Shown here in pieces: positions 1 through 7,732 of a stretch of 64,000 nucleotides of DNA. The position numbers and the translations under genes were made by a program. The stretch covers positions 558,001-622,000 of the forward strand of contig NZ_CP043428.1 of assembly GCF_008245045.1 (NCBI RefSeq). Direction: 5' to 3'. Every line of letters starts with the position of its first letter. Positions within the stretch are counted from its first letter, which is position 1. This stretch comes from Campylobacter volucris. GTDB taxonomy: Bacteria; Campylobacterota; Campylobacteria; Campylobacterales; Campylobacteraceae. The notes beneath the pieces are model-generated. The model worked only from the letters and a program-made list of their open reading frames with translations. It was not told where the DNA came from and did no database searches.

Positions 1-207
1 TTCAAGATGATGGGTTTGAGAAATCATTTTTTGAATTCTTAGATTATTGTTTGGATTGGGTAAAATTTTAGGAGTAAAAATAAAATAACTTTTTATGCGA
101 TTTTTAAGATTTTTTGCTTTTCCAATATAAAGTAATTTTCCATTTTGATCAAAATACTGATAAATTCCAGGAAGATTGGGTAAATTTTTTAAATCATTTT
201 CTAGCAT
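1..207 (-). CDS. uvrC: UvrC excinuclease subunit, N-terminal part only (runs off the window)
   Basis: Only the first 69 codons lie in the window; the gene continues past position 1. The visible part holds a GIY-YIG nuclease start: the segment [20 protein letters not shown] carries the paired GIY and YIG motifs followed by an arginine and tyrosine (RIKSYF), as in the 3' incision domain of UvrC. UvrC cuts damaged DNA on both sides of a lesion in nucleotide excision repair with UvrA and UvrB. The ATG at 205-207 lies inside the end of the upstream DciA-like gene, giving a 14-bp overlap that suggests coupled translation. Confidence 0.9.
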   Translation of the reverse strand, partial: MLENDLKNLPNLPGIYQYFDQNGKLLYIGKAKNLKNRIKSYFIFTPKILPNPNNNLRIQKMISQTHHLE

Positions 208-655
208 TTTTAATTATTTCTCTTAATTGTTCAAATTGCTTATGCAAAATAGGATTTGTAATATTATTGGAAAATTTTGCATTAGAAAGCTCTATAAAAT
301 GTTTTTTTGGGTTTATATTTGTTTGATTTTGATGGATAAAATTTCTATCACTAAGAATTTTTATATTGTTGATATTGGCAAAAATACTTTGAGCTTTTGC
401 AAAAGTATAGTGTTTTATTAAATTTTTAATAGTTTTTTTGGTATCATCGTGATTTAGTTCCATGTATGCAACATGGTGTTTGGCTAAAATGATTAAAGTA
501 TTATTTTTAACAAAAATTTTACTTATCATTTGTCTGTGATTAGCACTTAATAAACTAAGAAATTCTTTGTATTGAAAAAGTGCATTTAAAGGTTTATAAT
601 GTTTAGTAAGTTTATTGATAATATAACAACTTGTTTTAATTTTTCCATTTTCCAT
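194..655 (-). CDS. DUF721/DciA-like protein
   Basis: A 153-aa lysine- and asparagine-rich soluble protein without signal peptide or membrane segment. Residues about 25-90 show the pattern of the DUF721 (DciA-like) fold: a short helix, then two strands ([22 protein letters not shown]) and a helix rich in lysine (IKNLIKHY). DciA proteins help load the replicative helicase in bacteria lacking DnaC; that role is an inference here because the match is by eye. It overlaps uvrC by 14 bp, so the two are probably co-transcribed. Its 5' end overlaps the divergent lipoprotein gene. Alternative: a genus-specific protein of unknown function. Confidence 0.6.
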   Translation of the reverse strand: MENGKIKTSCYIINKLTKHYKPLNALFQYKEFLSLLSANHRQMISKIFVKNNTLIILAKHHVAYMELNHDDTKKTIKNLIKHYTFAKAQSIFANINNIKILSDRNFIHQNQTNINPKKHFIELSNAKFSNNITNPILHKQFEQLREIIKNARK

Positions 656-793
656 TTTTGTATTTTATCGTTTTTTTTATTAATATTTTTATGTGCATGT
701 GGTTATAAAGATGTTCCATTTTATGAAGTAAAAGATGCAAACAATACCACTATCGAGATTAAAAAATTTCAAACAATGGAAAGTGAAATATGA
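599..793 (+). CDS. Small LptM/YifL-like lipoprotein
   Basis: A 64-aa product with a hydrophobic stretch (about residues 17-33) ending in LCAC, then GYKDVPFYEVKD. A cysteine followed by G-[LY]-K-x-x-P-[LF]-Y directly after the lipobox is the hallmark of LptM (YifL) proteins, which in E. coli help LptD mature in the outer membrane. The putative lipidated cysteine is residue 34 from the ATG at 599. The pre-cysteine region is long and has few basic residues, so a non-ATG start closer to the lipobox is possible; no in-frame ATG, GTG or TTG exists there. The gene overlaps the divergent gene by 57 bp and nhaD by 4 bp (ATGA). Confidence 0.6.
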   Translation: MFSKFIDNITTCFNFSIFHFCILSFFLLIFLCACGYKDVPFYEVKDANNTTIEIKKFQTMESEI

Positions 794-2145
794 AAAAGAT
801 CTTGTTTTTACTTTGTTTTATATGTAGTTTTATGTTTGCAAGTGCTGCTGAGTTGGATTTGGCTTTTAGTGGTTTAGGCATTAGTATATTGATTATTTTT
901 ATTTTAGGGTATTATTTTATAGCAACTGAAGAAAAGTATCATTTAAATAAAACAAAACCTGCTTTGTTTATAGGAACGCTTTCTTTTGTAATCATTGGTA
1001 TTTATATGGTGACTAATGATCTTGATACGCAAATTTTAGAAGAAAGTGTTAATCATTTGATTTTGGAAATAGCTCAGATTGTATTTTTTTTAATAGCAGC
1101 TATGACTTTTATAGAAGCTTTGATAGAAAGATCAGTTTTTGAAACTTTAAAATATAAGCTCGTAAGCAGAGGTTATACATATAGAAAATTATTTTGGCTA
1201 ACAGGAATTTTAGCTTTTTTTATTTCTCCAATCGCGGATAATCTAACCACAGCTTTAATTTTATCAACCGTGCTTTTAACCATAGACAAAGACAAAAAAG
1301 AATTTTTAATACCAGGAGCTATTAATATAGTAGTAGCTGCTAATGCAGGGGGTGCTTGGTCTCCTTTTGGAGATATCACAACCTTAATGGTTTGGACAGC
1401 AAAAAAAGCTACTTTTTTTGAATTTTTTGCTCTATTTCCAGCATCTTTTATTGGTTGGTTGATTACGGCTTATTTGTTATCGCGTTATGTTCCAAATATT
1501 ACCCCAAATTTTTCTAAAGAAAATTTACAAGAGGTTAAGATCAAAGAAGGTGGAAAAGTTTTTATAATCTTAGGTTTTATGACTATAGCTTTAGCTGTGT
1601 TCATACATAGTATTTGCGAATTACCTGCTATGTGGGGTATGATTTTTGGGCTTTCTTTGCTAAGCTTGTATATTTATTTTTTCAATAGAAAAAAAGGCAA
1701 TAAAGACTTAAATGTGTTTTATTATATGACGCGTATAGAGATGGATACTTTATTGTTTTTCTTTGGTATATTATCAGCTGTTGGTGCTTTGCATTTTGTA
1801 GGATGGCTTATATATGCTTCACATTTATATACAAGCTTTGGAGCAACTAGTGTAAATATTGGCGTTGGAATTTTATCTGCAATTGTAGATAATGTGCCTG
1901 TTATGAGTGCTGTTTTAAAAGCAAACCCAAGTATGGATCATGCCCAATGGCTCTTAGTTACACTTACTGCTGGTATAGGTGGTTCTTTGATTAGTTTTGG
2001 ATCAGCTGCTGGAGTGGGCGTGATGGGAAAAATGAAAGGAATTTATACTTTTAATGCTCATTTAAAATACGCATGGACTATTTTAATAGGTTATATAATT
2101 TCTATCATTATATGGTATATACAATTTCAAATGTTAAATTTATAA
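790..2145 (+). CDS. nhaD: Na+/H+ antiporter, NhaD family
   Basis: A 451-aa polytopic inner-membrane protein with about 11-12 hydrophobic segments. It carries the conserved NhaD/ion-transporter signatures: SPIADNLTTALILS at about 146-159, GGAWSPFGDITT at about 187-198, and a second VDNVPVMSA near residue 382. The acidic residues in these motifs are those expected to bind the ion. The first 20 residues look like a cleavable or anchoring leader, which is common in NhaD. The family exports Na+ in exchange for protons. Translation is coupled to the upstream lipoprotein by a 4-bp overlap, and guaA follows after 9 bp. Confidence 0.88.
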   Translation: MKKILFLLCFICSFMFASAAELDLAFSGLGISILIIFILGYYFIATEEKYHLNKTKPALFIGTLSFVIIGIYMVTNDLDTQILEESVNHLILEIAQIVFFLIAAMTFIEALIERSVFETLKYKLVSRGYTYRKLFWLTGILAFFISPIADNLTTALILSTVLLTIDKDKKEFLIPGAINIVVAANAGGAWSPFGDITTLMVWTAKKATFFEFFALFPASFIGWLITAYLLSRYVPNITPNFSKENLQEVKIKEGGKVFIILGFMTIALAVFIHSICELPAMWGMIFGLSLLSLYIYFFNRKKGNKDLNVFYYMTRIEMDTLLFFFGILSAVGALHFVGWLIYASHLYTSFGATSVNIGVGILSAIVDNVPVMSAVLKANPSMDHAQWLLVTLTAGIGGSLISFGSAAGVGVMGKMKGIYTFNAHLKYAWTILIGYIISIIIWYIQFQMLNL

Positions 2146-2154
2146 AGGAGAATA

Positions 2155-3690
2155 ATGAAAAAAGCAGATATTTTAGTTTTAGATTTTGGTTCACAATACA
2201 CACAATTAATAGCAAGAAGACTTAGAGAACAAGGAGTCTATGCTGAAATTTTACCTTTTAATGTTAGTTTAGAAGAAATCAAACAAAAACAACCAAAAGG
2301 ATTGATACTTAGTGGCGGACCAGCTAGTGTGTATGCAAATGATGCTTATTTTTGCGATAAAGGTGTTTTTGAATTAAATTTACCAATTTTAGGAATTTGT
2401 TATGGAATGCAATTAATGGCTCATCATTTTGGTGCAAATGTAGCTCCAGCAGGTCATAAAGAATATGGAAAAGCAACCATAGATATACAAAATGATAGCG
2501 CTTTGTTTAAAAATTTACCTAAAAAACAAACAGTATGGATGAGTCATTCTGATAGGGTTGAAAATTTACCACAAGGTTTTGAAGCTATTGCTATAAGTGA
2601 AAATAGTCCATTTTGTGTATTTGGTGATGAAAAGCGTAAATTTTATGCTTTACAATTTCATCCTGAAGTTCAGCATAGTGAATTTGGAAAAAATATATTA
2701 AAAAATTTTGCCAAGTATGCTTGTAATTGCGATAGTGTGTGGAATATGGGCTCATTTGCCAAAACTCAAGCACAAAAAATTCAAGAAGAAGTTGGCAAAG
2801 ACAAGGTATTGTGTGCTGTAAGTGGTGGGGTTGATAGTAGTGTTGTAGCTGCTTTATTAGCTAGCGCTATAAAAGATCAAGTAGTGGTTGTTTTTGTAGA
2901 TAATGGTCTTTTAAGAAGTGGCGAAAAAGAGCAAGTTGAGTATATGTTTAAGCATACTTTGGGTATTAATTTAATTAGTATTGATGCAAAAGAAATATTT
3001 TTAAGTCGTTTAAAAGGTATTGTTGATCCTGAGCAAAAAAGAAAGATTATAGGAAATACTTTTATTGAAATTTTTGAAGAAGAGGCAAAAAAACATCAAG
3101 ATGTAAAATATCTTGCGCAAGGAACCTTATATACAGATATCATTGAAAGTTCTGTAGTGGGTGCTAGTAAGACTATAAAATCCCATCATAATGTAGGTGG
3201 TTTGCCTGAAAAAATGAATTTAAAACTTATAGAGCCATTAAAAGAAATTTTTAAAGATGAGGTAAGAGCTTTAGGGATAGAGCTTGGTTTAAATAAAGAT
3301 GTTGTTTATCGCCATCCATTTCCAGGGCCAGGACTTGCTATACGCATAATGGGTGAGGTGAATGAGCCTAGTTTAAAGCTTTTAAGAAAAGCTGATGTGA
3401 TTTTAATAGAAGAGTTAAAAAGTAGTGGTTGGTATGATAAAACTTGGCAAGCATTTTGTGTGTTGTTAAATGTTCAAAGTGTTGGTGTAATGGGGGATAA
3501 TAGAACCTATGACAATGCAGTTTGTGTGCGAGTGGTAAATGCAAGCGATGGTATGACAGCAACTTTTTCACATTTACCTTATGAGTTATTAGAAAATATT
3601 TCTCGTCGTATTATTAATGAGGTTGATGGGATTAACCGTGTTGTGTATGATATTTCAAGCAAACCACCAGCAACTATAGAATGGGAATAA
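2155..3690 (+). CDS. guaA: GMP synthase (glutamine-hydrolysing)
   Basis: A 511-aa enzyme converting XMP to GMP with ATP and glutamine. The N-terminal class I glutamine amidotransferase domain has the nucleophile in GICYGMQ (Cys82) and the His-Glu pair in FHPEV (His170, Glu172). The ATP-pyrophosphatase P-loop SGGVDSS lies at 224-230, and the C-terminal dimerisation domain ends KPPATIEWE, the usual GuaA terminus. The start is preceded by AAGGAG. The stop codon abuts the stop of the convergent methyltransferase gene with no base between. Confidence 0.98.
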   Translation: MKKADILVLDFGSQYTQLIARRLREQGVYAEILPFNVSLEEIKQKQPKGLILSGGPASVYANDAYFCDKGVFELNLPILGICYGMQLMAHHFGANVAPAGHKEYGKATIDIQNDSALFKNLPKKQTVWMSHSDRVENLPQGFEAIAISENSPFCVFGDEKRKFYALQFHPEVQHSEFGKNILKNFAKYACNCDSVWNMGSFAKTQAQKIQEEVGKDKVLCAVSGGVDSSVVAALLASAIKDQVVVVFVDNGLLRSGEKEQVEYMFKHTLGINLISIDAKEIFLSRLKGIVDPEQKRKIIGNTFIEIFEEEAKKHQDVKYLAQGTLYTDIIESSVVGASKTIKSHHNVGGLPEKMNLKLIEPLKEIFKDEVRALGIELGLNKDVVYRHPFPGPGLAIRIMGEVNEPSLKLLRKADVILIEELKSSGWYDKTWQAFCVLLNVQSVGVMGDNRTYDNAVCVRVVNASDGMTATFSHLPYELLENISRRIINEVDGINRVVYDISSKPPATIEWE

Positions 3691-4242
3691 TTATTTAGTG
3701 CAAAAATAAACAAAAGCAGGTGGAAGATTTTGCCAAACAATAGGTGAAATTTTCACTTTGCTAAAGGTATTAAAAAGTTTTTTCTTAAATTTTCTACCTT
3801 TTAGAGTGGGTAAAATATAGGCAAAAGTTGCAAAGCTTCCTTGATCTTCTAAAGCATTGTGAATGGATTTTAATAATAAGTCTTGATCTTTTAATTTTAA
3901 TGATGCCCAAGGAATTCCAGAGATGATTAAATCAGCATTTTTGATAGATCTTTTTTCTAACATTGTTAAAAGATTTTGAGCAGAACTTATTTCTATATCT
4001 ATATTTTTTATTTTCTTTTGTAATTTTTGTGCCATTTGCGGATTAATCTCAACAGCAAAGAAATTGGCATTTGGATTTTTTTGATTTAAAATATATTTTG
4101 TAAAACTTCCTGTTCCTGGGCCTATTTCTACTATATTTTTTGCATTTTTGACATGAGAGGTGATTAATTTGCTTAGTTTTTTAGAGCTTGCGCATAGTGC
4201 ACCAGTTTGTTTTGGGTGTTTTAAATATTGATATAAAAACAT
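3691..4242 (-). CDS. SAM-dependent methyltransferase, rRNA-dimethylase/PmtA-like fold
   Basis: A 183-aa protein with a clear SAM-binding motif I (VEIGPGTGSFTKYIL, about 38-52) and an acidic motif II (FFAVEINPQMAQKL). After it comes DLIISGIPWASL, the motif IV region; its [ND]-x-P-[WY] type resembles KsgA-like and phospholipid N-methyltransferases. The N-terminus (YLKHPKQTGALCASSKKLSKLI) also matches small bacterial phospholipid methyltransferase-like proteins. The substrate cannot be told from sequence. It is transcribed towards guaA and shares no intergenic DNA with it. No second gene is in the transcript, as the next gene upstream is divergent. Confidence 0.75.
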   Translation of the reverse strand: MFLYQYLKHPKQTGALCASSKKLSKLITSHVKNAKNIVEIGPGTGSFTKYILNQKNPNANFFAVEINPQMAQKLQKKIKNIDIEISSAQNLLTMLEKRSIKNADLIISGIPWASLKLKDQDLLLKSIHNALEDQGSFATFAYILPTLKGRKFKKKLFNTFSKVKISPIVWQNLPPAFVYFCTK

Positions 4243-4346
4243 AGATTATATACCTAAATATTAATTTATCGAATTTTAAAATACTATTGTAAATTTATAA
4301 AAACAAAGATAAAATAACATTTTATTTCTAACTTAGAAGGCTTTAT

Positions 4347-5786
4347 ATGCATGGCAAGATAATGGTTTATGTAGATGGTACTGGAAGAGGAACGGTAATT
4401 AATCTTGCAAAGACTTTTTTTGAATTTAATAAACACGCATGGCACGATAAAAGAAGTATGCCAGCTGTGGGTATGTTTGTTGAGTTTAGATCAGATGGAA
4501 AGCATATTACTGATTTGCGTCCTTCAAAATTTCAAGAATTTGGCGAGAATGATTTTATAAAAGAAAGAGATTTTTGGAAAACTGATAGTGATGATGAGTT
4601 AGAAGATTTAAGACTAGCTAAGCGCGATGCTTATGTACAAGATCTTTATAGACAAACAGATTATGATGAGCTTGATAAAATTCCTTTAAATATGACTATC
4701 CCTCAAGCTATTCAAAGATATTTTTATAATGAGACTTTATGTATTAATGCTGTAAAGGATATCAGCACAGATGAAGTGCCATATGTGATTGATTTTTTTG
4801 CGCTTAAAAGATTTTTATATAAGGCTTTAGATACTTTACTTTTTTCAGATAATACGATTAATCAAGCTGATTTTTCAGTGATGAAAAATATCATTGTTCA
4901 TCTTGAAATGGCATATAAAGATATGAAAGATAAACAAAAAAATATCAACATGGAGCGTTTATATGATGAGGTTTTTTTATCTCATCAGTGCCATTACCAA
5001 GCTCTTTTAGCTTCACTTGATAATAGAAAAAATAGAAAATTAGCTTTAGAAAGACAAATGAGTACTTTGGCTAGTGAAATAAAATCAAAACAAGCAAGAT
5101 TAGAAGCAGAAAGTGGTAAAAAACATCAAGAATTAGAAGAATTAATACACGCTAAAAAACAAAAACTTGTTGAAATTAAAAGCGAAATGGATTATTTTAG
5201 TGCAAGTGTTGAAAAATTAGAAGCTTTAAAAAAATCATTTTATGAAAAAAATTTCACTCTTTTTTCCAATAGTTTTAATATGGCAAGAGAAAAGCTTTTT
5301 GATAAAATCAAGCAAGGGTTAAATATCTGTGCTACAAAATTAGATTTAGAGATATGGATGAAATCTTTAAAATCAACTAGTATTAAAAATTCATATTTTA
5401 AAAATGCAACTGAAATTTCTTTTTGCACCTTATCTTTTGCAGAGTTGTATTTAAATAGGCTTAATAAAAATGCTCTAAATCCAAATGACCAACTACTTCT
5501 TTCGTATGTAAAAAAAGTTAAAAAAGAATGTGAAAAGAATTTTTTAATTGTTAGTTCTAATCCAGAAGTTTATGTCAATATGAAAATTCAAATTTTTGCG
5601 ATGAATCCATATTATGTTGTTAAGCATGCACCAAAAAAAGTAAATTATCAAGGTTTGATGAAAAATACAGAATTTGATGTTGTTTATGTAGATGAAAAGA
5701 CAATATGGGCACCAGTGGCTGATGTTATTTTAGAAGGAAAATATTTTCTAAAAAAAGATTCTAAAACTAAATTCAAAATCTTATAA
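4347..5786 (+). CDS. Coiled-coil protein with cold-shock-like N-terminus, unknown function
   Basis: I do not recognise this 479-aa protein. Residues 1-60 resemble a cold-shock/OB fold by pattern: GKIMVYVDGTGRGTVI, an aromatic-rich strand (FFEFNKHAW), then VGMFVEFRSDG. Residues about 200-310 form a long charged coiled coil (repeated Leu/Lys/Glu heptads). The C-terminal 100 residues look globular. There is no signal peptide or membrane segment, so it is probably cytoplasmic. It stands alone between a divergent methyltransferase and the 6S RNA candidate. A nucleic-acid-binding role is an inference from the N-terminus only. Confidence 0.7.
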   Translation: MHGKIMVYVDGTGRGTVINLAKTFFEFNKHAWHDKRSMPAVGMFVEFRSDGKHITDLRPSKFQEFGENDFIKERDFWKTDSDDELEDLRLAKRDAYVQDLYRQTDYDELDKIPLNMTIPQAIQRYFYNETLCINAVKDISTDEVPYVIDFFALKRFLYKALDTLLFSDNTINQADFSVMKNIIVHLEMAYKDMKDKQKNINMERLYDEVFLSHQCHYQALLASLDNRKNRKLALERQMSTLASEIKSKQARLEAESGKKHQELEELIHAKKQKLVEIKSEMDYFSASVEKLEALKKSFYEKNFTLFSNSFNMAREKLFDKIKQGLNICATKLDLEIWMKSLKSTSIKNSYFKNATEISFCTLSFAELYLNRLNKNALNPNDQLLLSYVKKVKKECEKNFLIVSSNPEVYVNMKIQIFAMNPYYVVKHAPKKVNYQGLMKNTEFDVVYVDEKTIWAPVADVILEGKYFLKKDSKTKFKIL

Positions 5787-5811
5787 AATAGCTTAATTAA
5801 GATTTATTGGT

Positions 5812-5817
5812 TATAAT
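5812..5817 (+). promoter_or_regulatory. -10 box for the 6S RNA candidate
   Basis: A perfect TATAAT lies six to seven bases before the predicted 5' end of the structured RNA at about 5824. There is no clear -35, which is normal for Campylobacter sigma-70 promoters. Confidence 0.6.
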
Positions 5818-5823
5818 TTTATT

Positions 5824-6012
5824 GCCTGAATGGTTCGATTGTATTTAAAAGGATCCAACACATTAATCATTAGTTGTGATGTGTAATTTACCGTGTTCTG
5901 TGACTTCGTTTGAGTTTTTGAAAAAAAGCGAGAAGCTGCAGCCTTTAAAAATTACCTAACGACAAAATTTGACTTTTTAGGGTCACATATTTATACTATG
6001 GCCATTTGGGTT
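5824..6012 (+). ncRNA. ssrS: Candidate 6S RNA
   Basis: The non-coding stretch before purD folds as a long rod. CCTGAATGG (5825-5833) pairs with CCATTTGGG (6002-6010); after one mismatch ATTGTA (5838-5843) pairs with TACTAT (5994-5999); GATCC (5852-5856) pairs with GGGTC (5980-5984). The middle holds ACACAT...ATGTGT (from about 5858) and a largely unpaired section containing GAGAAGCTGCAGCCTTTAAA, which resembles the conserved 6S segment near the E. coli product-RNA start. Length (about 188 nt), a closed terminal stem, a TATAAT just upstream and a short T-run after the stem all fit 6S RNA, the RNA that mimics an open promoter and binds sigma-70 RNA polymerase. Family assignment is by eye. Confidence 0.65.
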
Positions 6013-6032
6013 TTGTTATCTTAAGGAAAATA

Positions 6033-7283
6033 ATGAAAATTTTGATTTTAGGGAATGGTGCTAGAGAATATTCTATCGCACTTGCTCTTCAAAAAACTAA
6101 TAAAAATATAGAATTTTATTTTGCTCCAGGAAATGGTGCTACTGCACAAATTGGAACAAATCTTAATATGAAAGATTGTAAAGTTATCACAGCGTATGCA
6201 AAAGCTTCTGAGATTGATTTGTGTATTGTTGGAAGTGAAAATTTTTTAGCCGATGGGATTGTAGATTTATTTAGGGAAAATAATATGGCTATTTTCGGTC
6301 CTACTAAAGCAGCAGCAATGCTTGAAGCATCAAAATCATATATGAAAAGCTTCCTAAAAAAACATAAAATCAAAACAGCTAAATTTTTAAACACGACAGA
6401 TTTTGAAAAAGCTAAAAAATTTATTTTAAATTTAACCCCTCCGATTGTGATTAAAGCTGATGGCTTGTGTGCTGGAAAAGGAGTCGTAATTGCTCAAAGT
6501 CATGATGAAGCATTAGAGGTTACCCATAAAATGTTAAGTGGTGAGAGTTTTGGTGATGCTGGTAAGATTGTCGTGATAGAAGAGTATTTAAATGGTTTTG
6601 AATTGAGTATTTTCGCACTTTGTGATGGAGATGATTTTATCTTGCTTCCGCCAGTGCAAGATCATAAAAAACTTTTAGATAATGATAAGGGGCCAAATAC
6701 TGGTGGAATGGGTGCATATGCTCCAAGTTCTTTAGCTAGTAAATCTTTACTTGAGCAGGTAAAAAAAGATATTATAAAACCTACTTTAGAAGGTATGAAA
6801 GCACAAGGAAGTGAATTTAGTGGGGTTTTATTTATAGGTTTAATGATAGTAAATAACAAACCTTATGTTTTAGAATATAATGTTCGTTTTGGAGATCCAG
6901 AATGTGAAGTATTGATGCCTTTGATAGAAAATCCTTTAGAAATGTTTTTAGCATGTGCAAATAAAAATTTATCTAGTATCGATGTAAAAATTAAAGATGA
7001 ATATGCAGTAGGTGTGGTTTGTGCTAGTAAAAATTATCCTTATAAGGATAGTCCTAAAGCTTTAATTGGTATTGGTGAAATTCCAAAAAATTCTCATTTA
7101 TCTTATGCTGGAGTGAGTTTAGAAAATAATAAATTATATGCTAGTGGTGGTAGAGTGTTAGTGTGTGTTGGAACAGGAAAAAGCATTAAAGAAGCACAAG
7201 AAAATGCTTATAAATTATGTGATAATGTAAATTTTAAAGGCAAGCAATATAGAAAAGATATTGCCTTTCAGGTTCTTCAATGA
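6033..7283 (+). CDS. purD: Phosphoribosylamine-glycine ligase
   Basis: A 416-aa ATP-grasp enzyme catalysing the second step of purine synthesis (phosphoribosylamine + glycine + ATP to GAR). The N-terminus [19 protein letters not shown] matches the PurD start; the usual GG-R-E-H is GAREY here. [14 protein letters not shown] is the ATP-grasp lysine/glycine loop, [10 protein letters not shown] is the PurD signature, and [10 protein letters not shown] is the metal-binding motif. The ATG at 6033 has AAGGA seven bases upstream; an upstream in-frame start at 6006 would lie inside the RNA stem and is unlikely. The stop overlaps the next gene by 4 bp. Confidence 0.96.
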   Translation: MKILILGNGAREYSIALALQKTNKNIEFYFAPGNGATAQIGTNLNMKDCKVITAYAKASEIDLCIVGSENFLADGIVDLFRENNMAIFGPTKAAAMLEASKSYMKSFLKKHKIKTAKFLNTTDFEKAKKFILNLTPPIVIKADGLCAGKGVVIAQSHDEALEVTHKMLSGESFGDAGKIVVIEEYLNGFELSIFALCDGDDFILLPPVQDHKKLLDNDKGPNTGGMGAYAPSSLASKSLLEQVKKDIIKPTLEGMKAQGSEFSGVLFIGLMIVNNKPYVLEYNVRFGDPECEVLMPLIENPLEMFLACANKNLSSIDVKIKDEYAVGVVCASKNYPYKDSPKALIGIGEIPKNSHLSYAGVSLENNKLYASGGRVLVCVGTGKSIKEAQENAYKLCDNVNFKGKQYRKDIAFQVLQ

Positions 7284-7732
7284 CAAATCAAGAATTATTT
7301 GACAAGTTAGAAAAAGAAGAAATTGTTTTAGCAAGTTTTAAAAAAAGAGCCTTAGCTTATGCTGTGGATATTTTTGTTGTTTGTGTTGTAGTAAGCATTA
7401 TTTTGTTTGATAAAATATCTTTAGTACAAACTTATGAAGAAATTCATGCTATTTTATTGCGATTTGTTGGAGGAATTTTATTTTTGCAATTTTGCTATCA
7501 TGCTCTTTTTGTTTATCTTTATGGTGCAACTTTGGGAAAAATGCTTTTGAAGATTATGGTGATAAATCAAGAGCTTTTGGATAAACCTAATTTAACACAA
7601 AGCATTTTAAGGTCTGGAGTAAGGCAAATTAGTGAAATTTATGGACTTGGTTTTGCATGGGCTTTAAGTAATGTAGTTTTAAAAACTTGGCATGATTATG
7701 CAGCAAAAACGGTGGTAATTGATCTTGCGTAA
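7280..7732 (+). CDS. RDD family membrane protein
   Basis: A 150-aa inner-membrane protein. It has a short hydrophilic N-terminus, then [15 protein letters not shown] (the R-x-x-A-x-x-x-D pattern that names RDD proteins), two transmembrane segments at about 28-48 and 60-85, and [11 protein letters not shown], the conserved middle motif of the family. RDD proteins are of uncertain function; some act as ion antiporters. It overlaps purD by 4 bp and lptD by 14 bp, so it is within the purD-lptD-pnp transcription unit. Confidence 0.85.
   Translation: MTNQELFDKLEKEEIVLASFKKRALAYAVDIFVVCVVVSIILFDKISLVQTYEEIHAILLRFVGGILFLQFCYHALFVYLYGATLGKMLLKIMVINQELLDKPNLTQSILRSGVRQISEIYGLGFAWALSNVVLKTWHDYAAKTVVIDLA

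Noticed and set aside
6006-6032. Earlier purD start (MGFVILRKI)
   Set aside because: It lies in the closing stem of the 6S candidate and lacks a ribosome site; PurD proteins begin at MKILILG.
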